64,000 nucleotides of DNA from Astrothelium macrocarpum (Eukaryota > Ascomycota > Dothideomycetes > Trypetheliales > Trypetheliaceae): positions 372,001 to 436,000 of the forward strand of contig JAGEMR010000001.1 of assembly GCA_021030915.1 (NCBI GenBank), in the 5' to 3' direction. The translations under genes were made by a program, and so were the position numbers. Shown in pieces: positions 48,662-60,446 of this stretch (the stretch's first letter is position 1; each line of letters begins with the position of its first letter). The notes beneath the pieces were generated by a model. That model was not told the origin of the DNA. It did no database searches and saw only the letters and a list, made by a program, of their open reading frames with translations.

Positions 48662-49960
48662 TCATGTTCGATATGCCGGATGTACTTGCTGTTCATTCCA
48701 GCCTTCTCCCGAAGCAGAATGATAACCTCCTCCACTAGATTCCCCGAAATCATCGGCTTTAGATGGTGCAAAGCCAAAGTTGAAATCGGAAGCCTCCGAA
48801 TTTGATGGATAGTGAATCACATCTTGCGAAGCTCGCTGGGCATTCTGTGGCGGTGGCACCGGCTTCCGGTGTGGTGGAACGGGTTTTCGCTTTGGCTTCG
48901 CCATGAGAGCTGATGCAAAGGGAGTTGGGGGACGATTGGGATCGGAAAAGTCATGTGGCACTCGAGCGTGCTCGTTAAAGGCCTCGGCACTATTGCGCAG
49001 GCTTTGCCTCTCTTCAGGAGTGTAAAATGGGTTTTCTTCAGAGGTCGAACTATCGTACGGTGCAGCCCCTTCAAGATTTCGCATCGCTTCGTCGTTTTGG
49101 TATGAATTGTTTGGGTTTTGGTAGACACCGTTCCCATTGTGATACGGGCTGTTTATGGCGTGGTACGGATTGTTGCGTGAATATCTCGTTGGTGGGGGTG
49201 GTAGCAATGTGCTATATGTGGCAGGAACTTGGCTAACGGGTGGATTCGAGCTTGGATATCTCCATGACTGGATCTCGTCTTCTTCGACTGGAGTCTCATA
49301 CTGTCGGAGTATACGCCTTTTCCTATGTCTTCGTCGACAAAGCAAGAAGATGCAAAGCACAACGGCAAGCGCGAGGACACCAAGGACGACACCCAAGACA
49401 ATTCCAAGAATTTTATTGCGCTCGCCAGGCTTGCCAACAGCTGTTGGCTGAGAATCAGATGGCGTCTGCGTAGGTTCCGCCACGAGACTTGAGATCGGTG
49501 TGGATGTTGTACTACTTGACGCTGGCGTTGCATGGCTTGTTGTCGTTGCCTGGTTCGATGGTGTTGCCTGACTGGATAGCGTTGCTTGACTTGTCGGTGT
49601 TGCTTGGCTTGTTGATGTTGCGTGACTTGATGGCGTTACGTGACTTGACAACGTGGATGAGTGAGGCACTGAGACCGTCGAAGATCCGATGGCAACGCTC
49701 GAAGGCCAAGTCAAAGTCGCAATGTTTCCGATAGACGTGGATGGGTACAAAGATGATAATAAGGATTCGCCTCCAGACCATAAGCTTGCAATTATACCGC
49801 TATCTCCCGAGGAGCTAGGTTCTGCGGATGTAATTGAGGCCTCCCGTGGCTTTGGTGTAGGAGAAAGCAACACATTGGAGGTTTCTTGACCCACTGCACT
49901 GCCAATGACCGATATGCACATCAAGCATCGCAAGATGGTCCCTCGCCGAAGACTTGCCAT
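48662..49960 (-). CDS. Mucin-like single-pass membrane protein
   Basis: Single exon, 432 residues from the Met at 49960, chosen because it starts a signal peptide (MASLRRGTILRCLMCISVIG, cut near SAVGQ). The ectodomain of about 155 residues is Ser/Thr-rich and holds seven 6-residue repeats of the type SQATPT. One membrane helix follows at about 183-207 (ILGIVLGVVLGVLALAVVLC), then a stop-transfer cluster RRRHRKRR. The cytosolic tail is Pro, Asn and Tyr rich with KPVPPHRKPVPPPQ, a possible SH3 ligand. Architecture resembles fungal wall-stress sensors and SKG6/mid2-like proteins. I see no WSC domain, so a sensor role is inference. Confidence 0.8.
   Translation of the reverse strand: MASLRRGTILRCLMCISVIGSAVGQETSNVLLSPTPKPREASITSAEPSSSGDSGIIASLWSGGESLLSSLYPSTSIGNIATLTWPSSVAIGSSTVSVPHSSTLSSHVTPSSHATSTSQATPTSQATLSSQATPSNQATTTSHATPASSSTTSTPISSLVAEPTQTPSDSQPTAVGKPGERNKILGIVLGVVLGVLALAVVLCIFLLCRRRHRKRRILRQYETPVEEDEIQSWRYPSSNPPVSQVPATYSTLLPPPPTRYSRNNPYHAINSPYHNGNGVYQNPNNSYQNDEAMRNLEGAAPYDSSTSEENPFYTPEERQSLRNSAEAFNEHARVPHDFSDPNRPPTPFASALMAKPKRKPVPPHRKPVPPPQNAQRASQDVIHYPSNSEASDFNFGFAPSKADDFGESSGGGYHSASGEGWNEQQVHPAYRT
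49521..49650 (-). repeat. 18-bp minisatellite coding Ser/Thr repeats
   Basis: About seven units of 18 bp, each starting GTTGC on the plus strand (GTTGCCTGACTGGATAGC, GTTGCTTGACTTGTCGGT and so on). They encode the SQAT/SHAT repeat of the ectodomain. Length is expected to vary between strains. Confidence 0.85.
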
Positions 49961-51302
49961 CTTGGCTAACAGCCAGTCTAATGGCACTGTTTTGAAGTGA
50001 CAAGACTTGACAAAATCAGAGGAAGACAAAGCGCATATTGACTCAAGATTCACTTGATCCAAGTCATGAGACGAAAAAATTGTGAAGCTTGTAGTTGCAA
50101 AAGAGAGCGTGGCAAATGAAACAATATACTCATTGTCAGATCTATAAACATTAAATTCGGCATTTGACGAAGGAATTGAGCTTCAAGGTAGCTTGTGAAA
50201 AACCTCGGATCATTGAGGCTGTGTAAACTTGCAAAGAACCCAAGATAGCAAGAATAGACTTCTCCATAGTCAGATCTTCTCTATTCTTGACCAAGCCGAC
50301 GTGGTAAGCAAAGAAGCCGGTCGATCTCCTGCCGGTACCCAATGCCATTGCAAAGGATGTCGAACGGTCAGGGTCCATTACCAAGGATTCATTACTAGCC
50401 TTGTTAATCACCCCGCACGGATGGATGAGTTGAAAGGGCATAAGCCGCCAGGTTGAAGTGTCTGGGCTACGACGGTTGGCTGCTCAAGTCAGTCATGCTC
50501 ACTAGCCACAGTTTGCCACATGAGGCGCAGCACAATCGACACCATCGTTTCCGCTTGAAGACGACGATCAACCGGTCCATGCCGGTTCCAACGCAAAACC
50601 GGTTTTCTCTATCAGTTCGACCGAGGGAATTGTGACGGCTTCTTGTCCATGAATCTCGGAAAGTGGGTCTAACGGTCTGGAACGTGAGATGATAGTAGAA
50701 GGTGTACACAAGGCTGGAAATCCTCCGTTTGATCGGTGTCGTTGCATTGACTACGCCTGATTTAAGAAACTATCAGAGCGGTCACAATCTTGGAATAGAC
50801 ATCGAAAACAACGCTAGCAAACTGCCATGAAAACAAATTTTTCAAAAATAATTCGTGATCATTCAGAGAAGCCTGGGGGACGTCAAGGTTTTGTCTGGAC
50901 GTGGCAATGTTTTGGTCTCCAGTTACAATAGCCACTGCCCGGAGGAAGGGTAGCCCATGCCAACTAAAAGCTTTCGTCTTCATGCAATCCCACCTTATAT
51001 GCCACCAGTTCAGCAGCTCTTATGGCTCGATTGCTCCTCGGATGATCAAGGGAGAGTAATAGTCATTTCACACGACAATAGTAGCTCAACAATCGCGGAA
51101 TCTATGAGTAGCTAATCTGGACGGAAGTCCTTACAAATTTTACTTATCAATAGCAGTCAAGATTATCAGATCTATTCCGTGCTCAGGCCACATTGTTGCA
51201 CTGCGTCAGCCTCACCCATACGATATCTTCCGGCCCCCAATTACCCAATCAATTCAATGCCACCACTTTGTATCCATCAAACCCTTGCCCTTTCGTTATA
51301 CG
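49961..51302. other. Intergenic, divergent promoters
   Basis: Separates the minus-strand mucin-like gene from the plus-strand HET gene. No gene seen. Confidence 0.5.
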
Positions 51303-53766
51303 ATGTCATCCCCTGACTTCGTCCTCTGCGGATCCCCTTATTTAGTTGAGTATTCTCGAGACACTTCGGAAGCAATCCGCAATGATCCTTTATTCTGTTC
51401 AGTATGCTGTAATCTTTCCCCAGGTTCAGCCTTTAGCCTCCTCCCGCGGCTGGATATCTTTGTGCATGATGCCGAAGGCCACGAATACGTTCAGGGATCC
51501 AAGTCTTTGGATCCGCTCCTCGGTGGTAATGATATCCTGGACAGGACGAAAATGTCACGGACAGACTTCGCTTCATGGCAATTTAGTGCAACGCTTCACG
51601 ACATTGTCGAAAAGGCCGAACAGGGATGCCCATCTTGCTCGGTATTGGCTGCTGGAGTTGTGAGGCTTAGTGGGCAGCAACTCTCGAGAGATAGCAGAGA
51701 TATTAAAATCGACGTCATTTTTTGTGCAGGCCGTGTACTGCGTATTTATGTTTATCGCTTCAAAGAGGAGGAGGAAATCGTGGATATATTCGGAGATATC
51801 TTGCAACAATCTGATTCTGATATTCTTAACAGCATTGAGTTTTACACCTTGCCAGGTATGAGTTCGTTTTCGTTGCGTCGAGAAGTTTTCGGCTGATAGG
51901 CTACAATCATCAACGATGAGTGAATGTCTCCAGTCATTGGAATGTCTCTGATGACTTATAGGGCAATTCTGCCCTTGGCCAACCATCGGGTCGTCTATGA
52001 ACATGAGTTGGCCCCATCAAAATACACGATTATCCCCGGGCGGATCAGCAGGCCATGTAATGGCAAAAGCCGATGTCAACCAAAGTTCTCAACTGATCAA
52101 ACGATGGGTCCATGAGTGTATCTCCAATCACGATATCTGCAAAAAACACATGGAAAAGCAGCAGAGTCTGTTACCGAAGCGGGTGATAGACGTTGGCAAG
52201 GAAGACAATACGGGCATTCACATTTTTCAGTCCGAGAGCCAGCGGCCAGAGTCCTCTGCCTCATATATAGCGCTCTCTCACTGTTGGGGACTTAGTCAGC
52301 ATCTTGTCTCTACGCGAGATACCATTGATCAATGGAAGCAAGACATTCCGTGGATACTACTTCCCAGGATCTTTCAAAAGGCTATTGCAATAACCCGCAG
52401 TTTAGGAATTCAGTATATATGGATCGACTCCCTATGCATCGTCCAAGATGATAAAAGTGATTGGGAGATTGAGGCTCAAAAGATGGGCGTGATATATAGT
52501 AATGCTTTCCTTGTCATTGCTGCAACGGCAGCCAAAGACGGAGATGGGGAAATGTTTGCTCAAAAACCTATGTATACCACAATCACAGGAATTGACTCGA
52601 ACCAGGCTTCTCTCCACGTTTTTGCAAGAATCGCGTGCACTCACAACGTGTTTACTTCGCCCGGTGACTCTCTCAACGCAACTATGTATCACACACACAA
52701 CATGAAGAGTATACATGGATACCCGCTCTTTACAAGAGCTTGGTGTTTTCAAGAACGTATCCTTGGGACAAGGGTGCTACATTTTACCAAGGAAGAAATC
52801 GTATTCGATTGTTTAACTGGTATTTATTGCGAATGCGGCTCTTTGATGGGCTTCTTCGACAAAGCGCTACACCCATCGCGGCGTTTTCTAAAATTCCATT
52901 CCCAAGACGCGGTGGACCCGAACCTTGATTCTTCTACCCTCTTTGAGTCGTACTTGACAGTCCAAAAGCCCATCACAGAGCGTTCAACAGGACATTTGGG
53001 CGGGCCACTATATAGCCAGCCCCCGGAAGCCTGGACAATTCCGTTTATATTTAGTGAATGGTACGATCTTGTTTCAGAGTACTCGTATAGATCTATTACT
53101 CGAGCTTCAGATACACTACCTGCGCTCGCGGGATTGGCAAACAAATGGTCCGAAGCCGGGGTTGGACGTTACTATGCAGGCCTCTGGACCAATGATATCC
53201 TTCGGGGTTTGATGTGGGTTGCTGTAGGGGCCAGCAGGAGCAGCAACACTCGCTCCATTGCACCAAGTTGGAGTTGGGCCAACACTCAACGTACTGTGTA
53301 TTGGATACCGCACATGTCCAAAGCCCCGATATACTTTGTCGATATCGACTTGCACAAGTCGGGTGTCAATGTTGAGAGCCTTAATCGGTTTGGGGAGGTT
53401 TCATCTGGATGGCTTTTTTTGACTGCACCGGTAGTAGAGGTGACGCTGACGGAGGTATGGCGCGACGAAGAGCTTACATCAACAGGTGTGATCCAGGTGG
53501 GCGAGAAGTGGGAAACATTCGAGACGGATAATGTGGAATACTGCGCGTCGTTTGTTGGCCACAAAGTATTCTGGATGAAATACTGTCAAGATGGTGCATT
53601 CGAGCGCGCATTGATACTAGTAAATGTGCCAAGTAAGCGGCTACATCATTTCATGTCAGATATTCGAACATTCCCGACAGTATGCCAGAGACTAGGAATC
53701 GCTCAATATACGAGCAACAAAACTGAGCTTACAGGGACCAAAGCAGTGAGTATGTATATCATCTAA
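51303..53766 (+). CDS. HET-domain (heterokaryon incompatibility) protein
   Basis: Exons 51303-51855 and 51962-53766 (donor GTATGA, 106-bp intron) close in phase, 785 residues. A Cys-bearing N-terminal region (FCSVCCNLS, CPSC) precedes the HET domain: YIALSHCWG at about 285, RDTIDQWKQDIPW, AIAITRSLGIQYIWIDSLCI at about 325-340, then VQDDKSDWEIEAQKMGVIYSNA. The later RAWCFQERIL and the C-terminal APSWSWA are also typical of this large family. HET domains are TIR-like and trigger cell death after nonself fusion in characterised cases; most family members are untested. No partner domain (NACHT, WD40, ankyrin) is fused. The locus has no obvious partner gene next to it. Confidence 0.93.
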
Positions 53767-54430
53767 TTAGTAGACGAAGACACGTGAAGGCAAAATAGAA
53801 TAGAGACTTTAGATTTCTTCTTTCACTAACCATTAGTAAGCTATCGTGAACCTCAGCGAGCAATTTAAACCTGGGCGCTCCTGATCAAGCTCTATTCATG
53901 CCTAAGCGGGGCTCAATTTTGTGGCCCAAATCCAGATTTGTGGGACCATTAGACCAATTCTTAGGATTACCCAATAACCTAATATGTTAGCGGCTCATCG
54001 AGCACAGATCCTCAAGAGTCATTTCTACTGATGTAGGTAAGTTAAATAAATGAAACATTATTGCATCTTAGAGAAATGCCTAATCTACTGTGTCGCTTTT
54101 ATCTGTCATCCGCATGGGTGGCTAAATGAGTGAGAGGTGCCTAGCCTCGTCTCCAGAGCTTGCAACATCTGCAGTTATTGAGTATGTAGTGGTCCGGTGC
54201 TGCATGATTGGTAGCTGTGGCTTTGGGAAAAGCTTCCAATAGGACACCCGGCTAAATTCGTTGCAGCGGAAGACATGATGATAAGGCACCCTCGTGGTCA
54301 TGACGCGTTACGTTACACGACATGAAGCCAGCGGGATAGCCACTGATAGGTGGGCGATTGCTTACTGGTGAAACACATTCACCCAGAAAACAGGTTGTGG
54401 TCTATTGCAAGAATAATAGTATCTGGTGGC
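53767..54430. other. Intergenic, convergent 3' ends
   Basis: Lies between the 3' end of the HET gene and the 3' end of dis3. No gene or structure recognised. Confidence 0.6.
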
Positions 54431-57400
54431 TTACGCAAGCTGCAGTTTAATTTTCCGCTTTCCTGTCGATTCTTCCCGTTCATCGCTGATCCTGACCATG
54501 ACCTTTTCAAACAGGTCTACCGTTACAGTCCTCGATCCTGTAACAGTGAGTCGATAGGTCTCCGCGTCAAACGCTCCTGCAGGCTCTGGCGTGCCGAGAT
54601 CCCGTAACCGGATCAGACCTTCAATGCCAAACCTTGAAACAAAAACTACAAACCCGTTGGAAAAGACTTTCATCACAAATCCCTGTTCATCAATCACTTT
54701 GCCCTTCAATGCTTGTCCAACATAGTATTCGACGCTTGCCCTACCAGCCATTTGCGCGTTCCTGTGCCTGACATTGAGATTCTTGCATACCCCTTCCAGT
54801 TTATGCCGGCTTTGCAAGCTTGAGTCGATTTGCTCGTACTCGATCGCTGCCGCAAGCTGCCGGTGTACTTCTAGATCCGCGTACCTACGGATTGGGCTTG
54901 TGAAATGTGTATAAATCTCGCTTGCTAGACCGTAATGTCTAAATTCTGGTTCGGCTTGTGTGCCGGAACAGAAGTACTCGGCCGACATCATACAGCGGGT
55001 AGCCATAATCCGAATAAGAGTGTTAAAGAACGGTTCAGAAGGGTCCGTGCATGTGTCCAGCGAGTCCGCAACGGCTCTTGAACTTTCTGTACGTAATTCC
55101 ATATCTTTTTTAATTTTGAGTTGGTTCTGTAGCTCCTCAAAATTGCTTTTAGGTGGCGCGCCATGCCGACGGAGCAGTGCTGTTTGGGGAAAAGATTCGT
55201 AGATCTTTTGCGCAACAGTAATATTAGCAAGTAGCATGAACTCCTCTACAAGCGAGTTGGTATCAAGCATTTGCTTCGTTTGCACATCCATGGGATCTGA
55301 AGTCTCTGATTCGGCTTGGACGCGAACTTCTGGGCTCGCGAGATTCAAAGCTCCTGCATCCATTCGCTTCTGGCGTAATTTTTTGGAGAGCGCCATAAGC
55401 GCTCTCATGCCTAGAGTAAGCTCGTCTTTTTGCGACTTGTTGTCGATCCGGACCTGTGCCTCCTCATAGCTAAAAGCCTCACGCGACCGAATAACAGATT
55501 TTGTAAAATCAGCTTTGACCACTTCGGCCTCGGTGGTAATTTCCCAAAGAACCGAAAATGCGTATCGTTCAACGTAGGGTTTTAACGAGCATAGATCCGT
55601 ACCAAGGAGGGTTGGCAACATGTCAATTCGCTTATCCACCAAGTACACTGTGGTTCCACGCATGCTTGCCTCCTCATCCATGGCATTATTTGGTCGGACA
55701 AAGTGTGACACATCTGCGATATGGACACCAATCTCCAAATTCCCATTAGGTAACTTCCGTGCATGGAGAGCATCATCAATATCAACGCAGCCAGGTGGGT
55801 CAATGCTACACACCAGTAAATCTCTAAGGTCTCGTCGACCGTTCCAACCTGGATCACTTTTGTTTGTAGGTACTCTCCAGTCGTGGCCCTCCGGTGGTAG
55901 ACAATCTAATACCGATTTCGGAAAAGGCCGGTACTGAACGTCGTACTCGAGTAAAAGCGCTTCTGTCTCAGCACCTTTGGTCTCCAGCTCTCCTAAAGAC
56001 CGCACAAAATGCCCCACTGGATATCTTGAATCCCTATCCCAAGAATCCATGGTGACTAATACGCGCTGCCCGAGTAGCTGCCCTGCTTGTCGTGTGCGAA
56101 TGCGAATTTTGGGTATCCGCTTGTCCATAGGAATAAGAAACACAGTTTGTTGTGTGCGAGTCTGGTTCGCAGGCGCCCGCACAGAGTCCTTGTCAATATG
56201 TCCAACATATTGCCTCCAGTTTCGTTTAGTTATCCCTACAACACGTGCAGTGGGTTGAGACTGGCCTTCCGCATTTGCGCCATGCGACTTTCTTACTTGC
56301 TCTTGCAACGCCCTCTGCTCACGTTCGGTTATTATCGTTTCAGCTTCTTCGTTCTCTGCGTTTTCATTTCTGTTGAGCGTTTCTTCGTCTACAATTTTTG
56401 ACGATGGCGCCTTCCACTGATCCTTGGGTAAAACTTCGATGACTACAACATCACCAGAGACGGCTCGGTTGCTGTTCTCCCGTCCAAGGACGAGCAGTGG
56501 CCGATCAAAAGCTGGAACATGTACTGAGCCCTCAAGATAATTGTACGGCGAAACTTTGAAGACCCCTTGATGCATGGTCTCAGCTCTTACTCCTGTCAGC
56601 AATCTCGAGAGCGGATAATATTCAGGATAAATGAGCGCAGCTCTATCGGGTTTAATGCTTTGCTGATCTTGACTTGCGCTCAACATGTCAAGCAGTCTAT
56701 CCGCGTCTTCAAGTTCCGCAATATATCCAGACACTATATCGGACTTAGTTTATAGATTTAATAGAAAGACGCTGGGCCTGAGACAACACCTACATGACGT
56801 TGCAGTGATACCTTCGTTTTTAGCTTTACGGAGGTTCTCCTTGTCATCGCTTGTCATCACCACAGAAGGACATCGAGCTGATCTCCTAGCTTTGACGGCT
56901 TTCTGAAGGTGCTCACCATACCACTTGACCGCCTTTCGTACTGCTCGATCGTTGCGATCATTGATAGTTTCGCCTCGATCTCGCAACGCATGGGTTTCTT
57001 GTCGAAAGTCATTAAAAAATACATAGAAGCGCTTGCTTTCATTTTTAGTGAGATTAATTAGGCGGTGATATAATGGTAAAGATCTATTTTTGACTTCCTC
57101 AAGTACCGTTTGAAGAATAACCACATCACGGAAACATGTCGGTAGCTCGAAGAGGTCCATGCCGTTAAGAAAGGCGTTTGTGTCGGGCACAAGATAATGT
57201 CCATTTGGGAATGATTTGGTTCCTGCTGGTGTTTCCGAAAGCACAAAGGGAGCGACTGAGTTCTTAGTAATTTATAGACTGGTACGAGGTAGATTCACCA
57301 ACCTTTATTCTGATAATCTGTCGGCGCCACCTCAAGGCAAGCTGAGCAGAGCCGCGAGGAGCATGGTATGTCTTGTCTTAGGTATAGCTCCCGTACAATC

Positions 57401-57495
57401 TTCTGTACTTTGCCAGCTCTGGTCGTCCGAATGTATACCTTACTTGAAAGGTTGGCAGACGCGCCCGCGTCAAGCGATCGCTTCAAACTTGTCAT
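54431..57495 (-). CDS. dis3: Exosome 3'-5' exonuclease and endonuclease Dis3/Rrp44
   Basis: Catalytic subunit of the RNA exosome, nucleus and cytoplasm. Minus-strand exons 57495-57303, 57255-56794 and 56733-54431 close in phase, 985 residues, normal length. The Cys-bearing N-terminus (SSRLCSACLEVAPTD) corresponds to the CR3 motif. The PIN endonuclease domain follows with LVPDTNAFL and MTSDDKEN acidic residues. Cold-shock domains precede the RNB exonuclease domain, whose metal-binding cluster CSIDPPGCVDIDDALH is near residue 530, followed by GVHIADVSHFV and HFTSPIRRYADLEVHRQL. The S1 domain closes the protein (ALKGKVIDEQGFVMKVFSNG). All expected catalytic Asp are present. Introns are 47 and 60 bp. 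Confidence 0.96.
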
Positions 57496-57760
57496 GGTGG
57501 CAAGGAGCTTCTACAGATTCGCCTATGGATAAAGCGTACCTTTTGTTTGAAGCGCGAGGCAACTTCAAAGGTCGGTTGGCAAAAAACGTGTTCGCGTCAC
57601 CTCGCGTTCCACACCGCCCGCCAAAAAAACCTTCCGGCCTGAATGCTTCCTTGCCTTCCATTGAAGATCGTAACCATGAGTTGATCAACAAAGCCATTGG
57701 CCCGTATGGGCCTAATCTAAACATTTCTCGAGCTTGTATTTGAGTCTAACATCGTTCAAA
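57496..57760. promoter_or_regulatory. Divergent promoter between dis3 and trp4
   Basis: 265 bp separate the two start codons, so both promoters must share this interval. No TATA box is clear. The trp4 start ATG has AAA just before it (CAAAATGTC). Confidence 0.7.
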
Positions 57761-59116
57761 ATGTCGGCGCAAGCTGCAAGCAAATCTACAGACGAATCTA
57801 AAGTCATTACCATCACTCCACTCCTCCGACGACTCTGGCCTTCTCCACCCAATGCTACTCCGCCAGTGACTGCTTCTGAAATTGCTACGGCGATCTCGCA
57901 TATATTTACAAACTCGCTATCACCTGTACAGACAGGCGCTCTCCTCACGGCATTGCATTTCACAGGAGAAGACAGGAAAGCAGACGTGGTTGCACTGTGC
58001 GCAGGCGCTATGAGAAATGCCGCAGCACCAATTGACGTGGATGCTCTGACAAAAGCAGTGGAGGTTAGGGGAAACAATAGATCAGGAGGACAATACTACG
58101 GAGGGTTGGTATGTTTGGCTCGATGTCTATAAGCCGTTGTATCGAAATGACAAGACCTAATATAATGTCTCATTCAGTGTGACATTGTCGGTACCGGAGG
58201 TGATTCTCACGATACATTCAACGTCAGCACATCAGCATCTATTTTGGTATCGCCGCTACTCCTCATCGCCAAACACGGGAACCGCGCTTCAACTTCAAAA
58301 TCTGGTTCAGCAGACCTGCTCGAGTCCACATTGCCTCATCCGCCAAAATTAGCTGCCGTCACACCAGATCGATTACCTTTGCTGTACGCGAAGACCAATT
58401 ACGCGTTCCTGTTTGCGCCGCACTTCCATCCCGGGATGCGCTACGTGGCGCCAATACGTAAGGAGTTGGGATGGCGGACCATCTTCAATCTCCTAGGCCC
58501 TCTTGCGAATCCAGTGCATGACACTGGATTGATTGAGGCGAGGATTGTTGGCGTTGCTCGCCGAGACCTTGGACGGACCTTTGCTGAGGCACTACGGATG
58601 TCAGGCGCACGCAAAGCCATGGTCGTATGTGGCGAAGAGGAGCTCGACGAAATTTCCTGTGCTGGGGGCACTTTGTGCTGGAGACTTGTCGAAGGAACCA
58701 AGTCCAACCCGAGCTTACATGAGAATGGCGATGACACAAGCATAGATATCGAAGAGTTTACACTTGGTCCTGCTGATTTTGGCCTGCCATCCCACGCCCT
58801 TACGGCCGTGTCTCCTGGAAAGGAGCCGCACGAAAACGCTACAATCCTGTTACAAATGCTGAGGAATCAGCTCTCACCTGGAGACCCCATCCTCCATTTT
58901 GTGCTGATCAATGCCGCCGCTTTACTCGTCATCAGTGGGCTATGCGATAGTGATGAGAGTCAGATCGGGTCTGGTGATGATGGCCGGGTGGTCAGCGAAC
59001 GTGGGCCTGGCGGAGGACGGTGGAAGGAGGGGGTACGTAGGGCGAGGTGGGCGATTGAGAGCGGAGCGGCACTGAAAGAGTGGGAGGCGTTTGTGGCAGC
59101 GACCAATGAGTCATGA
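57761..59116 (+). CDS. trp4: Anthranilate phosphoribosyltransferase (tryptophan biosynthesis)
   Basis: Joins anthranilate to PRPP, the second step of tryptophan synthesis from chorismate. Exons 57761-58108 and 58178-59116 (donor GTATGT, phase 0) give 428 residues. Family motifs are intact: CDIVGTGGDSHDTFNVST for PRPP and metal binding, KHGNRASTSKSGSADLLE, and FNLLGPLANP. The N-terminal helical domain (TASEIATAISHIF, SPVQTGALLTAL) is normal. A Gly/Asp-rich insert near residue 385 is probably a surface loop. Cytosolic. Confidence 0.95.
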
Positions 59117-60446
59117 CCAAGCACGTCCATTCCGGATTGAGCATCATGGGCAACCTTGGGCGATTTCATTAGTTTGAGGCGGATTCTCGGATCAGACGGG
59201 GCCTAGAAATGCTGAGGCGGAGATGGAGGGCCGCGTCAAGGAATGCATCGGCTGCTCCATACGAGTCATGATGGCGTGTCCAGCGGATGCAAGCCCGACA
59301 TTTAGACAGAAGCAATCAAAAAGTCAACGAAAATTACGAGTTCTGGACGAAGTCGCGTTTCCGACATGGAGTCTACAACAGGGATGGGGGGTGTGCATGT
59401 GGGTGATTGGCTGTCAGCGCGAACAATTTAGGCCGGCGGTCGATAAGCCATCCTGGGAAGCAGGTGCTGCAAGTGGTGGGGTCGGCCAAAGGTGGCCCAC
59501 CCGCGCCCGCTGCATGCTGCACTTCGGATACGCAGCAGAAAATGCGGGGACTGCATTCTTGACCTCAACAGACGCACAGGGTTGCCGACGAATCGGAATG
59601 CACAAGATCCACATGCCCAGCTCGGGCGGTGATCTAGCGAGCGGAGTAGATTGGGCTTGTTCAGGAGCTGGTCGTCTTTAGCTCTTCTTATCCGGCTATG
59701 ACGATCATTTGGATAAGAAAAGAGAGCAGAACAGGGTATAGTCGAGATCCGAGGTGGAGGTGGGCGGCTTGATTAGTTCAACGTTCGGATACTAGCGATG
59801 ATGAGAGATTCAAGCTAATGCGCGGAACGTTGATCAAAAACAGATAGCCGCGTCCCAAGCCCTAGCCCACCAAGCGGACCTCAACGCCGAATCTTGCTCA
59901 ATGCCATCGTCTCACATCAGCCAATCCTCCCCTTTTGAGCGACAGACTCCTGGGGTGGTGTGCGAGATCCTTTAGTCGGCCTCACGGCTGCATTTAGGTA
60001 TCTGGCGCATTTCACGCATGGGTGTCGCGCTTCATTCAACGTCGACGCGTCATAAATCGCGAAGCCCCATACGCCAGTTTGCTGTGCATCGAAAACATGC
60101 CTGGTATTGAGCGGGGACTAGTCGATTAACCGGGACAAGTCGAGTCCACATCAGAACGGTGGCGTCCCAGACAAGAGCTCAGCTTTAGTGGAACACGGTG
60201 GCCAGGCCCTCAGCAGCCGCTGGTTTGGGACAGTCTCATAACGAGACGGTTGAAGTCTATGAAATGTCACGCTAGACCCATGTCCAAATAAGCCCAAGAG
60301 GGCCATCTCGATGATCAGCGTAACGTTAGAATGGTCAGTAAAGCTGCAAGGATGTTCTGGCGCCTTCGGCGGGTTTCTTGGTTATTTTGCGGTTATCTGT
60401 TACAGTATCATACACTCTTGTGGTACCCTTGAGCATATTGTAGCAT
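59117..60446. other. Intergenic
   Basis: No supported gene. The longest open frame (59223-59681, +) has no family content. Both flanking genes end here. Confidence 0.55.
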
